This document shows positions 17,123 through 27,048 of a DNA stretch of 64,000 nt, piece after piece. The DNA is taken from assembly GCF_020329505.1 (NCBI RefSeq), contig NZ_JAGKJJ010000004.1:225083-289082 (forward strand), written 5' to 3'. Position 1 is the stretch's first letter; each line of letters starts with the position of its first letter. The position numbers were made by a program, and so were the translations under genes. The notes beneath the pieces were generated by a model. The model searched no databases. It was not told the DNA's origin and saw only the letters and a list, made by a program, of their open reading frames with translations. The DNA comes from Bradyrhizobium semiaridum (lineage in GTDB: Bacteria; Pseudomonadota; Alphaproteobacteria; Rhizobiales; Xanthobacteraceae).

Positions 17123-17722
17123 GTCGGGGAATTTCTTTGCCGGTCCAAGCCTTACTTGCAGAGTCTTGCCTGCAGCGAACCTAGTGTGCCGAGCAAAAAA
17201 GGAAAGGGCTTTTGCACTGCGGCGAAGGGCCGGATCCGCGTGAACGGAAAGACGCCGCGCTGCTTCGAGAACCGCGGAGAATGCGCTTTTGCCACGATGC
17301 GGTTGTTTGGCAGGATCTGGTTGCAGCTCGGCGTTTTGCGTCAGTTCGCGCGCGAGACCGCAACGATCCGCTCGGGATCGAAACGTCGTGATGATCGCCG
17401 ATATCTGCACCCGGACACGGCTGGCTGCGGATTCGGCGCAACAGGGGCGGGAAATCCCCATGAAATCTTCGTAAGGATGGCGCCGCCATTGCGATCGCCG
17501 ATCACACGAAAATGCCTTGAAAAATAGGGCAAGGCTAGGCTCCGGCGTGTCTGAGAACGCCGTGGATGCGGTCCTGGCGGGACTGTCCGCTGCATTGTCC
17601 GAAGGGTAGGATGGGACAGACCGGTTCCATTGGAAGTATCGCCCCGTGAACGTCTCTCAGACCATCCCCCAACGCGTCATTGGTGCGCCACGGGCGAGGT
17701 TTGTGCTCGGCGGAGAACGGGT
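17123..17722. other. 600-bp intergenic region between cysK and the efflux operon
   Basis: This region separates divergent transcription units and should contain the cysK promoter on the left and the efflux-operon promoter on the right. Frames crossing it give arginine- or serine-rich translations with no family character. No regulator gene, repeat of the families seen elsewhere, tRNA or strong hairpin was recognised. It is long enough for a small RNA, but nothing positive supports one. Confidence 0.35.
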
Positions 17723-19213
17723 GTGACCCAGTCTCCATTCGCGACGGTACCTGAGGGCCGGCTTGGCCTTGCTCTCCGCGCGCGGCGGGTTGCGGGACGG
17801 TCGTTGGTCGCGCTCGGGCTGCTCGCCAGTTCCGCCGGCTGCATTTTGACCCAGGACATCCCCGATCCGGCGCTCGACGTGCCGCAGGGCTACAAGGCCG
17901 CGCGGCTCGGCAAGCCGGGCGATGCCGTGCCGACGCTGGATTGGTGGCGCAGCTTCCGTTCGGCCGAACTGACACAGCTGATGCAGGAGGCGCAGACCGT
18001 CAACCTCGACATTGCCGCCGCGGTGGCACGGTTTCGCCAGGCCGATGCGCTGGCGCGGCAGGCCGGCGCGGCGCTGCTGCCGACCCTCAACGGCACCGGA
18101 CAGGAGACCTATTCGCGGACCTCGGGCTCGAGCGCCAGCGGCCTCACCAATGGCGGCCGCGAGGTGGTCAACTACAGCGCCTCGCTGAGCGCGAGCTATC
18201 AGCTCGACTTCTGGGGCCAGAACCGCGACGCGCTGCAGGCCGCCGAGGAGACCGCGATCGCCAGCCGGTTCGACCGCGAGGTGACGGCGCTGACCACGCT
18301 GACCACGCTCGCCAATGCCTATTTCACCGTGCTTGCCGCCCAGGACCGGCTGCGGACCGCCCAGCGCAACATCGCCAGCGCCGAGCGCATCCTCAATGCG
18401 ATCAAGGACCGCTTCAAGGCCGGCACCGGCACCGATCTCGACGTCGCCCAGCAGGAGAGCGTGCTCGCCAACCAGCGCGCGCTGGTGCCGCCGCTGCGGC
18501 AGACGCTGGACCAGAACATCAACGCGCTGGCGGTCTTGGTGTCGCGGCCGCCGGAAAGCGTGCGCATCGCCGGCGGCACGCTCAATGCGATCGCCATTCC
18601 GAAGGTGACGCCGGGCCTGCCGTCGGAATTGCTGACGCAGCGTCCGGACATCCGCCGGCAGGAGGCGCAACTCGCCTCGGCGACCGCCAATGTCGGCAGC
18701 GCGCGGGCGCAGTTCTTCCCGAGCATCCAGCTGACCGGGCAGGGTGGCTACCAGAGCCAGGCGCTGGTCTCGCTGTTCCAGCCGCATGCGGCGTTCTTCA
18801 GCCTGGTCGGCAGTGCGACCCAGCCGATCTTCGACGGCGGACGGATTTTGGGCAATTTCGAGAATGCGAAAGCGCGGCAGGACGAGCTGCTGCAAACCTA
18901 TCGCAAGACGGTGGTGCAGTCGTTCACCGACGTGGACAATGCGCTGGTCGCGATTCGCGAAACCACGCGGAGGCTGCAATTGCAGCGTGACGTGCTGTCG
19001 GCCTCGCGCCGCGCGTTCCAGCTGGCCGAGCAGCAGCTGCGCGCCGGCACCGCCGATATCGTAACTGTGCTAAACACGCAGCTGACCCTATTCCAGGCGG
19101 AAGATGCCTATTCGCAGGCCCAGCTGGCCCGGCTTTTGGCAATCGTGAGCCTGTATCAGGCGCTGGGGGGCGGCTGGGAACCGAAGATGGAAAGACCGGT
19201 CGATGCTCTTTAA
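17723..19213 (+). CDS. NodT-family outer-membrane factor of an RND efflux system
   Basis: This 496-residue outer-membrane channel lipoprotein starts at GTG 17723, with GGAG seven bases upstream. The signal ends in the lipobox-like ASSAGC. Two repeats of the outer-membrane-factor family follow: IAAAVARFRQADALARQAGA with ALLPTLNGTG, and the second with RQEAQLASATANVGSARAQFFPSIQLTG. YSASLSASYQLDFWGQNRDAL is the typical first strand/helix boundary. A TTG start at 17630 would add 31 residues before the signal and is less likely. It is the first gene of a four-gene operon and overlaps the adaptor gene by 11 bp. The likely substrates are drugs or plant phenolics, which the sequence cannot decide. 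Confidence 0.88.
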   Translation: MTQSPFATVPEGRLGLALRARRVAGRSLVALGLLASSAGCILTQDIPDPALDVPQGYKAARLGKPGDAVPTLDWWRSFRSAELTQLMQEAQTVNLDIAAAVARFRQADALARQAGAALLPTLNGTGQETYSRTSGSSASGLTNGGREVVNYSASLSASYQLDFWGQNRDALQAAEETAIASRFDREVTALTTLTTLANAYFTVLAAQDRLRTAQRNIASAERILNAIKDRFKAGTGTDLDVAQQESVLANQRALVPPLRQTLDQNINALAVLVSRPPESVRIAGGTLNAIAIPKVTPGLPSELLTQRPDIRRQEAQLASATANVGSARAQFFPSIQLTGQGGYQSQALVSLFQPHAAFFSLVGSATQPIFDGGRILGNFENAKARQDELLQTYRKTVVQSFTDVDNALVAIRETTRRLQLQRDVLSASRRAFQLAEQQLRAGTADIVTVLNTQLTLFQAEDAYSQAQLARLLAIVSLYQALGGGWEPKMERPVDAL

Positions 19214-20630
19214 GCCCGACGCGAAAGACGACGACAAAAGCAAGGCACCGCCGAGGCGCAGCGTGCTCTCGCGCGTGCTTGGGCGCCTGGTGTCGCTGCT
19301 CGTCACGCTCGTCATCCTCGGCGGGCTCGGCTATCTCGGCTGGCTTGCGTTCCAGCCCAAGCAGGGCGGCGGCAATGGCCGCGGCGCCTTCGGCCGGCCC
19401 GATCTGCCGGTGCCGGTGCTGGCGGCGACGCCGCGCGTGCAGGACGTGCCGGTCTATCTCGACGGCGTCGGCTCGGTAAAGGCGCTCAACACGGTGACGG
19501 TGCGCTCGCAGGTCGACGGCAAGCTGATCAAGGTGAATTTCGTCGAGGGGCAGGACGTCAAGAAGGACGACGTGCTCGCCGAGATCGATCCCGCGATCTA
19601 TCAGGCGCAGTACGACCAGGCGGTGGCCAAGAAGGCGCAGGACGTCGCGCTGCTCGCCAACCAGAAGCTCGACCTTGCGCGCTATGAACAGCTTGCCGCC
19701 AGCAACGCCGGCTCCAAGCAGCAGGCCGACACCCAGCGCGCGCTGGTCGCGCAGCAGGAGGCGCTGATCAAGTCCGACCAGGCCGCGATCGACAACGCCG
19801 CCGCGACCTTGAGCTACACCAAGATCGTGGCGCCGATGTCGGGCCGCGCCGGCCTGCGCCAGGTCGATCAGGGCAACATCATCCACGCGTCCGATACCAC
19901 TGGGCTCGTGATCCTGACGCAGTTGCAGCCGATCGCGGTGTGGTTCAGCCTGCCGCAGCAGCAGATCATGCGGGTCAATGCCGCCGCGGCAAAGGGCCAG
20001 CTTGCGGTCGACGTGTTCGGCAATGACGGCGTCACCGTGATCGACACCGGCAGGCTGACCGGCATCGACAACCAGGTCGATCCGACCACCGGCACGCTGA
20101 AGCTGAAGGCCGAATTCCCCAACGCCAATTACCAGCTCTGGCCCGGCCAGTTCGTCAATGTCCGCCTCAAGGTCGAGACGCTGCCGCAGGCCATCGTGGT
20201 GCCGACCTCGGCGGTGCAGCGCGGCCCGGCCGGCACCTTCAGTTACGTGATCGGCGAGGGCGACATCGTCACCGCCAAGCCGGTGACGGTGACCCAGCAG
20301 AACGAGCATGATGCCGTGATCGCGAGCGGTCTCACCACATCCGATCGCGTCGTGACGACGGGTTTTGCCAATCTCGCCGACGGCGCCAAGGTCGTGGTCG
20401 GCAAGGACGACGGCGCGCCGGCCGCCGATCTCGCGCCGCGCAAGCGCAGCCGCAATCCCGACGGCAAGCGCGGCGGTGGCCAGGGCGGCGAGGGCAAGAA
20501 GGACTGGCAGGGCAGAGGTGGCGAGCATCGCGGCCGCCCTGAGCACAGCGAAGGCGATCAGAAGGGGCAGACCGGACCGGCACCGGCGGCAGGGGGCGAA
20601 CAGTCGGGCGCGGCGAAGTCGCAGCCATGA
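19203..20630 (+). CDS. MdtA-like periplasmic adaptor (membrane fusion protein)
   Basis: This 475-residue protein has an N-terminal membrane anchor (residues about 28-50), a lipoyl/barrel-sandwich domain (LNTVTVRSQVDGKLIKVNF), an alpha-hairpin (about 130-190) and beta-barrel and membrane-proximal domains (FVNVRLKVETLPQAIVVPT). The closest match by eye is MdtA. Residues after about 400 form a low-complexity tail rich in Gly, Lys, Arg and Glu (GQGGEGKKDWQGRGGEHRG), common in rhizobial adaptors but absent from E. coli MdtA. It links the inner-membrane pump to the NodT-type channel. The start overlaps the upstream gene, so translation is probably coupled. Confidence 0.92.
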   Translation: MLFKPDAKDDDKSKAPPRRSVLSRVLGRLVSLLVTLVILGGLGYLGWLAFQPKQGGGNGRGAFGRPDLPVPVLAATPRVQDVPVYLDGVGSVKALNTVTVRSQVDGKLIKVNFVEGQDVKKDDVLAEIDPAIYQAQYDQAVAKKAQDVALLANQKLDLARYEQLAASNAGSKQQADTQRALVAQQEALIKSDQAAIDNAAATLSYTKIVAPMSGRAGLRQVDQGNIIHASDTTGLVILTQLQPIAVWFSLPQQQIMRVNAAAAKGQLAVDVFGNDGVTVIDTGRLTGIDNQVDPTTGTLKLKAEFPNANYQLWPGQFVNVRLKVETLPQAIVVPTSAVQRGPAGTFSYVIGEGDIVTAKPVTVTQQNEHDAVIASGLTTSDRVVTTGFANLADGAKVVVGKDDGAPAADLAPRKRSRNPDGKRGGGQGGEGKKDWQGRGGEHRGRPEHSEGDQKGQTGPAPAAGGEQSGAAKSQP

Positions 20631-20678
20631 CGCAACCACCGGCCCCGTAATGATCGATCCGACAGCGAGCACGCAGCC

Positions 20679-23600
20679 ATGAGCGTCTCCGAACCGTTCA
20701 TCCGCCGGCCGATCGCGACCTCGCTACTCGGCATCGCCCTGATGATCGGCGGCGCGCTCGGCTATTGGGCGCTCCCGGTCTCGGCGCTGCCGCAGGTCGA
20801 CTTCCCGACCGTGCAGGTGACGACGCAATTGCCCGGCGCCAGCCCCGACGTCGTGGCGTCGCTGATCACCGCGCCGCTGGAGCGGCAGCTCGGCCAGATC
20901 CCGTCGCTGTCGTCGATGAACTCGACGAGCTCGTTCGGCGTCAGCCAGATCTCGCTGCAGTTCGACCTCAACCGCGACATCGATGGCGCGACCCAGGACG
21001 TCCAAGCGGCGATCAACGCCGCCGCCGGCATCCTGCCGAAGACGCTGCCGTATCCGCCGGTCTACAACAAGGTGAACCCGGCGGACGCGCCGGTCATGAC
21101 GCTGGCGCTGACCTCGGACACGATCTCGCTGCGGGCGATGAGCGATCTCGCCGACACGCTGCTGGGGCAGCGGCTGGCGCAGATTTCCGGCGTCGGCCGA
21201 GTCTCGATCCTCGGCGGCCTGAAGCCGGCGGTGCGCGTGCAGGCGGATCTCGCCCGGCTTGCCGCCTATGGCATCTCGATGGAGGATTTGCGCAACGCGA
21301 TCGCCGGCGCCAACGTCTCGGGGCCGAAGGGCTCGCTCGACGGCGCCCAGCAATCCTACACCATCTCCGCCAACGACCAAATCGCCGCCGCCGATGCCTA
21401 CAGGCCGATCATCATCACCTACCGCAACGGCTCGCCGGTGACGATCGGCGACGTCGCCCAGATCATCGACGGGCTGGAGAACGACCGCACCGGCGGCTGG
21501 TACAACGGCACGCCGGCCGTCATCATCGACATCCAGCGCCAGCCGGGCGCCAATGTGATCGACGTCGTCAAGCAGATCAGGAACGAGATCCCGCGGATGC
21601 AGCGCGCGGTTCCGGCCGGCGTCAACCTGACCATCGTCTCCGACCGCACCGTGACGATCCGCGCCTCGGTCCACGACGTCCAGTTCACGCTGGTGCTCAG
21701 CGTCGTGTTGGTGACCTTGGTGGTGCTGCTGTTCCTGCGGTCGCTGCGCGCCACCCTGATCGCCGGCGTGGCGCTGCCGCTGTCGCTGATCACCAGCTTC
21801 GGCATCATGTATTTCGCCGGCTTCAGCCTCGACAATCTGTCGCTGATGGCACTGACCATCGGAACCGGCTTTGTGGTCGACGACGCCATCGTCATGATCG
21901 AGAACATCGTCCGCCATATGGAAGAAGGCGAGACGGTGATGGAGGCCTCGCTCAAGGGCGCCAGCGAGATCGGCTTCACCGTGATCTCGCTGACAGTGTC
22001 GCTGATCGCGGTGTTCATCCCGCTGCTGTTCATGTCCGGCCTGGTCGGCCGCATGTTCCGCGAGTTCGCGCTGACCCTGACGATCGCGGTCGTGACCTCG
22101 GCGATCGTCTCGCTGACGCTGACGCCGATGATGTGCTCGCGGCTGCTCAAGAACATCCACGAGGAGGTCGCGATTCCCGGCCTTGCCGCGATCAGCCGGT
22201 TCATCGACTGGACCGTGACGCTATATCACAGCACGCTGCTCTGGGTGCTGCAGCGCCAGCGCGCCACGCTGTTCGTGACGTTCGCCACCATCGCGCTGAC
22301 GCTCGTGATGTATGTGCTGGCGCCGAAAGGGTTCCTGCCGCTGCAGGACACCTCCTCGATCACGGCGGTGACCGAGGCCGGTCCCGACGTGTCGTTCGCC
22401 GAGATGCAGCGCCGGCAGACCGCGGTCTCCAACATCATCAAGGCCGACCCTGATGTGATCGGCGTGGTCTCGGTGATTGGCTCGGGCTCGGTCAACCCGA
22501 CCACCAATGTCGGCCGCCTGGTGATGACGCTGAAACCGCTCGACGAGCGGAGCGACGGCGTTGCTAAAGTGGTCGAGCGGTTGAAGCAGAAGGTGGCAGC
22601 GGTTCCCGGCATGACCGTGTACTTCCAGCCGGTACAGGACGTGCAGATCTCGACGCAGTCGAGCCGCTCGCAATACCAGTACACGCTGACCGGCACCGAT
22701 GCCGCCGAGATCGCGCAATGGGCGCAGAAGCTGGTCGCGGAGATGCGGCGCGACCCGATCTTCCGCGACGTCTCCTCGGAGGCGCAGGAGGGCGGCCTGC
22801 GCGCGGCGCTCAACATCGACCGCCAGCGCGCCGGCCAGCTCGGCGTTAGCCTGCAAGTCATCAACGACACGCTGAACGATGCCTTCGCACAGCGGCAGAT
22901 CTCGACCATCTACGGCCAGGCCAACCAGTACCGCGTCGTGCTGGAAGCGCTGCCGATGTATCAGCGCGATCCGTCGATCCTGTCGAAGCTGTACGTTCCG
23001 GGCGTCGCGGCAACAGTGGGCAGCCCGGCCGGGCAGGTGCCGCTGTCGGCGGTGGCGACGTTGACGCGGACCACGGCGCCGCTGGCGATCTCGCACCAGG
23101 CCCAGTTCCCGTCGGCCTCGCTCAGCTTCAACCTGGCGCCGGGCGAGGCGCTCGGCGACGCGGTCGATGCGGTGAAGCTAATCGAGAGTAGGATCGGCAT
23201 GCCCGGCAGCATCGCCGGCATCTATTCCGGCGATGCCGCCGAATTCGCCCGCTCGCTGGCCGGACAGCCCTGGCTGATATTGGCTGCGATCGTCACGATC
23301 TACATCGTGCTCGGGGTGCTCTACGAGAGCTACATCCACCCGATCACCATCCTCTCGACGCTGCCCTCGGCCGGCGTCGGCGCCATCCTCGCCTTGATGC
23401 TGTGCGGGCAGGATCTCTCGGTGATCGGGCTGATCGGCATCATTCTGTTGATGGGCATCGTCAAGAAGAACGCGATCATGATGATCGACTTCGCGCTGGA
23501 TGCCGAGCGCCACCAGGGCATGTCGTCCTATGACGCGATCGTGCAGGCCTGCCTGCTGCGCTTCCGCCCGATCATGATGACGACGCTGGCGGCGCTGTTC

Positions 23601-23825
23601 GGCGCGCTGCCGCTCGCGATCGAAAGCGGCACCGGCGCCGAGCTGCGCTTTCCGCTCGGCATCTCGATCATCGGCGGCCTGTTGCTGAGCCAGCTGCTGA
23701 CGCTCTACACCACGCCGGTGATCTATCTCGCGCTCGACCGGCTCAACCGCCGGATCGAGAATGCGGTGCCGGATCCCGGTCCGCGTGGCCCGCCGACGGC
23801 GGGCGCGACCGAAGGCATCCAGTGA
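20679..23825 (+). CDS. MdtB-like RND efflux permease subunit
   Basis: This 1048-residue inner-membrane proton antiporter is of the hydrophobe/amphiphile efflux (HAE1) RND family. It has the N-terminal helix (FIRRPIATSLLGIALMIGGA), two large periplasmic loops and twelve predicted helices. The proton-relay aspartates are in GTGFVVDDAIVMIENIV, and the second-half motif GIVKKNAIMMIDFALDAE is intact. The length is standard. It lies 48 bp after the adaptor. The next gene is a close paralogue, as in mdtBC, where the two permeases form a heterotrimer. Confidence 0.94.
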   Translation: MSVSEPFIRRPIATSLLGIALMIGGALGYWALPVSALPQVDFPTVQVTTQLPGASPDVVASLITAPLERQLGQIPSLSSMNSTSSFGVSQISLQFDLNRDIDGATQDVQAAINAAAGILPKTLPYPPVYNKVNPADAPVMTLALTSDTISLRAMSDLADTLLGQRLAQISGVGRVSILGGLKPAVRVQADLARLAAYGISMEDLRNAIAGANVSGPKGSLDGAQQSYTISANDQIAAADAYRPIIITYRNGSPVTIGDVAQIIDGLENDRTGGWYNGTPAVIIDIQRQPGANVIDVVKQIRNEIPRMQRAVPAGVNLTIVSDRTVTIRASVHDVQFTLVLSVVLVTLVVLLFLRSLRATLIAGVALPLSLITSFGIMYFAGFSLDNLSLMALTIGTGFVVDDAIVMIENIVRHMEEGETVMEASLKGASEIGFTVISLTVSLIAVFIPLLFMSGLVGRMFREFALTLTIAVVTSAIVSLTLTPMMCSRLLKNIHEEVAIPGLAAISRFIDWTVTLYHSTLLWVLQRQRATLFVTFATIALTLVMYVLAPKGFLPLQDTSSITAVTEAGPDVSFAEMQRRQTAVSNIIKADPDVIGVVSVIGSGSVNPTTNVGRLVMTLKPLDERSDGVAKVVERLKQKVAAVPGMTVYFQPVQDVQISTQSSRSQYQYTLTGTDAAEIAQWAQKLVAEMRRDPIFRDVSSEAQEGGLRAALNIDRQRAGQLGVSLQVINDTLNDAFAQRQISTIYGQANQYRVVLEALPMYQRDPSILSKLYVPGVAATVGSPAGQVPLSAVATLTRTTAPLAISHQAQFPSASLSFNLAPGEALGDAVDAVKLIESRIGMPGSIAGIYSGDAAEFARSLAGQPWLILAAIVTIYIVLGVLYESYIHPITILSTLPSAGVGAILALMLCGQDLSVIGLIGIILLMGIVKKNAIMMIDFALDAERHQGMSSYDAIVQACLLRFRPIMMTTLAALFGALPLAIESGTGAELRFPLGISIIGGLLLSQLLTLYTTPVIYLALDRLNRRIENAVPDPGPRGPPTAGATEGIQ

Positions 23826-26800
23826 TGTCGATCTCGGAGCCGTTCATCCGCAGGCCGGTCGGCACCACGCTGCTTGCGATCGGACTGTTCCTGATCGGCG
23901 CGGTGGCCTATCAGTTCCTGCCGGTGTCGTCGGTTCCCAATGTCGACTTCCCGACCATCCGGGTCTCGGCGTCGCGGCCCGGCGCCGACCCTTCTGTGAT
24001 GGCCGCGACCGTCGCCGCGCCGCTGGAGCGCAAGCTCGGCACCATCGCGGGCGTCGACCAGATCACCTCGACCAGCTCGCTCGGCACCACCAGCATCCAG
24101 GTACAGTTCTCGATCGGCCGCGACATCGACCGCGCCGCGCGCGACGTGCAGGCCGCGATCAACGCCTCGCTCGCCGATTTGCCGAGCGACCTGCCGTCGC
24201 TGCCAAAATTCCGCAAGGCCAATCCGGCCGCGGCGCCAGTGTTCGTGCTGGCGCTGACCTCGAAGACGATCTCGACCAGCGCGATGTACGACGTCGCCGA
24301 CACCGTGCTGGCGCAGCGCATCTCGCAGGTGCCGGGGGTCGGCGAGGTGACCGTATCCGGTGCCGACCAGCCGGCGGTGCGGATCGCGCTCAACCCGGTC
24401 GCGCTCGCCAACGCCGGGATCGCGACCGACGACGTCCGGCTTGCGATCATCAACGCCAACCCGCTCGGGCCGGTCGGCATCTTCAACGGCGGTCGGCAGA
24501 GCGAGACGCTGTCGATCAACAAGCAGATGCGCACCGCAGCCGAGTTCCGCGATATCATCATCAAGAGCTCGAACGGCAATTTCGTTCGCCTCGCCGACGT
24601 CGCCGAGGTCGAGGATTCCGTCCGCAATTCGCGCTCGATCGCCTGGTTCAACAAGCAGCCGGCGGTGCTGATGCAGATCACCAAGCAGGGCGATGCCAAC
24701 GTCATCGACACCGTCGACCGCGTCCGCGCCCTGATCCCCGAGCTGAAGAAATGGATCCCCGCGGGGGTCGAGATCTCGACCCTGGTCGATCGCACCGGCA
24801 CGATCCGCGCCAGCGTCGAGGACATGCAGTTCACGCTGCTGGCGACCGTGGTGCTTGTCATGGTCGTGGTGTTCGTGTTCCTGCGCCGCATGGTGCCGAC
24901 GATTGCCGCCGGCGTCTCGGTGCCGCTGGCGCTGGCCGGCACCTGCGCCGGGATGTGGCTGGCCGGCTTCTCGATCGACAACCTGTCGCTGATGGCGCTG
25001 GCGATCTCGGTCGGCTTCGTGGTCGACGACGCCATCGTGATGATTGAGAACATGTACCGCAATCTCGAGCAGGGCATGGCCCCATATCCGGCCGCGCTCG
25101 AAGGCGCCAAGCAGATCGGCTTCACCGTGCTGTCGATCTCGCTGTCGCTGATCGCGGCATTCACGCCGCTGATCTTCATGGACGGCGTGGTCGGCCGGCT
25201 GCTGCGCGAGTTTTCGCTGACGCTGGTGTTCGCGATCGCGGTCTCGACCGTGGTGTCGCTCACCGTCACGCCGATGATCTGCGCGCACTACATCAAGGAA
25301 GCGACCTCCGAGCACGCCACCTGGTACGACCGCGCCATCGAGGGCACGCTGTCCCGCGTCGTCGCGTTCTACACCTCGACGCTGCGGACCGTGCTCGGCT
25401 ATCCGTTTCTGACCCTGATCGTGTTCTTCGCCACCATCGCGCTGACGGTGACGCTCTACATCAAGACGCCGAAGGGCTATTTCCCGACCGACGACAGCGG
25501 CTTTGTGATCGGCTCGACGCGGGCCTCGGCTGATATCTCGTTCCAGGCCATGCTCTCCTTGCAGCAGCGGCTGGCGGATATCGTGATGGCCGATCCCGCG
25601 GTCGCCGGCATCGGTTCGTCGGTCGGCTCTGGCGGCGGGCCGGGCGGGGCGACCTCGAACCGCGGCACCATGTTCATCAGCCTGAAGCCGCCGGAGGAGC
25701 GCGGCGGGCTCTCGACCGCGCAGGTGATCGACCGGCTGCGCCGCAATCTGTTCATGGTGCCGGGCATCCGCCTGTTCATGTTCGCGGCGCAGGACATCCG
25801 CACCGGCGGCCGGCAGAGCGATTCCGACTACCAGTACACGCTGGCCTCGACCGACCTCGAGCTGTTGCAGAAATGGGCGCCACTGGTGGCCAAGCGGATG
25901 GAAACGGTGGAGGGCATCACTGACGTTTCCTCCGACCGCGATCCGGGCGGCCTGCAGCTCAATCTCGTGATCGACCGCAAGACCGCCTCCAGCCTCGGCG
26001 TCCGCGTCCAGGATATCGACAACGCGCTCAATAACGCCTTCGCGCAGCGGCAGATCTCGATCATCTATACCCAGCGCAACCAGTACATGGTGGTGCTGGA
26101 GACCGACCCGAAATTCCAGAGCGACCCATCGAATCTCGACCGCGTCTATGTCGCCGGCGCCGGCGACGCGCAGGTGCCGCTGTCGGCGCTGGTGCGTTAC
26201 CAGCGCGGCCTGTCGCCGCTCGCGGTCTACCACTCCGGCGGCTTCCCCTCGACCACAGTGTCGTTCAACCTGCTGCCCGACGTGCCGCTGGAGGTCGCGA
26301 CCACGAACATCCAGCAGGCGGTCAACGAGCTCCATATGCCCGAGGGCATTCGCGGCAGCTTCGATGGCAATGCCGGCGACTTCAACAAGACCAGCGGGCG
26401 GCAGCCGCTTCTGATCCTCGGCGCGCTGGTGGCGATGTATATCGTGCTCGGGGTTCTCTACGAGAGTCTCGCGCATCCGATCACGATCATCTCGACCTTG
26501 CCGTCGGCCGGTCTCGGCGCGCTGCTGGCGCTGCAGGTTACCAACACGCCGCTGACCGTGATCGCGTTCGTCGGCATCATCCTCTTGATCGGCATCGTCA
26601 AGAAGAACGGCATCATGATGGTCGACTTCGCGCTGGAGGCCGAGCGCCACCAGGGCCTGTCGTCGCGCGATGCGATCTTCGAGGCCTGCCGAGCGCGGTT
26701 CCGCCCGATCCTGATGACGACGATGGCAGCCCTGTTCGCCGGCATTCCGCTGGTCATTGCGACCGGCCCGGGCACCGAGCTGCGCCGGCCGCTCGGCATC

Positions 26801-26926
26801 ACCATCATCGGCGGCCTGTTCGTGTCGCAGATCCTGACGCTGTACACGACGCCGGTGATCTACCTGTTGATCGACCGGCTGCGGCAGCGCCGGGCACCAT
26901 CCGCGGTACCTGCGCCGGCAGAATAA
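23825..26926 (+). CDS. MdtC-like RND efflux permease subunit
   Basis: This 1033-residue RND permease is paralogous to the preceding one. Both begin with the pattern SxSEPFIRRP, and both carry VGFVVDDAIVMIEN in helix 4 and GIVKKNGIMMVDFALEAE in the second half. The ATG at 23825 shares its A with the upstream stop (TGATG), so the two permeases are translationally coupled, which suits a fixed-ratio heterotrimer; a GTG one codon earlier is possible. It is the last gene of the efflux operon. No regulator gene is adjacent. Confidence 0.94.
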   Translation: MSISEPFIRRPVGTTLLAIGLFLIGAVAYQFLPVSSVPNVDFPTIRVSASRPGADPSVMAATVAAPLERKLGTIAGVDQITSTSSLGTTSIQVQFSIGRDIDRAARDVQAAINASLADLPSDLPSLPKFRKANPAAAPVFVLALTSKTISTSAMYDVADTVLAQRISQVPGVGEVTVSGADQPAVRIALNPVALANAGIATDDVRLAIINANPLGPVGIFNGGRQSETLSINKQMRTAAEFRDIIIKSSNGNFVRLADVAEVEDSVRNSRSIAWFNKQPAVLMQITKQGDANVIDTVDRVRALIPELKKWIPAGVEISTLVDRTGTIRASVEDMQFTLLATVVLVMVVVFVFLRRMVPTIAAGVSVPLALAGTCAGMWLAGFSIDNLSLMALAISVGFVVDDAIVMIENMYRNLEQGMAPYPAALEGAKQIGFTVLSISLSLIAAFTPLIFMDGVVGRLLREFSLTLVFAIAVSTVVSLTVTPMICAHYIKEATSEHATWYDRAIEGTLSRVVAFYTSTLRTVLGYPFLTLIVFFATIALTVTLYIKTPKGYFPTDDSGFVIGSTRASADISFQAMLSLQQRLADIVMADPAVAGIGSSVGSGGGPGGATSNRGTMFISLKPPEERGGLSTAQVIDRLRRNLFMVPGIRLFMFAAQDIRTGGRQSDSDYQYTLASTDLELLQKWAPLVAKRMETVEGITDVSSDRDPGGLQLNLVIDRKTASSLGVRVQDIDNALNNAFAQRQISIIYTQRNQYMVVLETDPKFQSDPSNLDRVYVAGAGDAQVPLSALVRYQRGLSPLAVYHSGGFPSTTVSFNLLPDVPLEVATTNIQQAVNELHMPEGIRGSFDGNAGDFNKTSGRQPLLILGALVAMYIVLGVLYESLAHPITIISTLPSAGLGALLALQVTNTPLTVIAFVGIILLIGIVKKNGIMMVDFALEAERHQGLSSRDAIFEACRARFRPILMTTMAALFAGIPLVIATGPGTELRRPLGITIIGGLFVSQILTLYTTPVIYLLIDRLRQRRAPSAVPAPAE

Positions 26927-27048
26927 TCTGAGGCATCGTTCCGCAAGCCGCATCCAGTTCCCGTCTCCGGGTCCGGCGCAACATATCGGCCGGAGCGGGG
27001 CCTCCGCTGATGTTGCTGGCTCGCCCCTTAACGGCGTATAGCCGTTGG

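Noticed and set aside
17630..17722. TTG start adding 31 residues to the NodT-type protein
   Set aside because: The added residues precede the signal peptide and look non-coding; the GTG at 17723 has a good GGAG site.
23723..26953. A 1076-codon minus-strand open frame
   Set aside because: It is antisense to the second RND permease; the composition is Arg/His/Asp-rich with no domain, so it is a shadow.
27010..27048. Earlier ATG for the DTW-domain protein
   Set aside because: It cannot be excluded, but the 13 added residues look unconserved and no clear ribosome site favours it.
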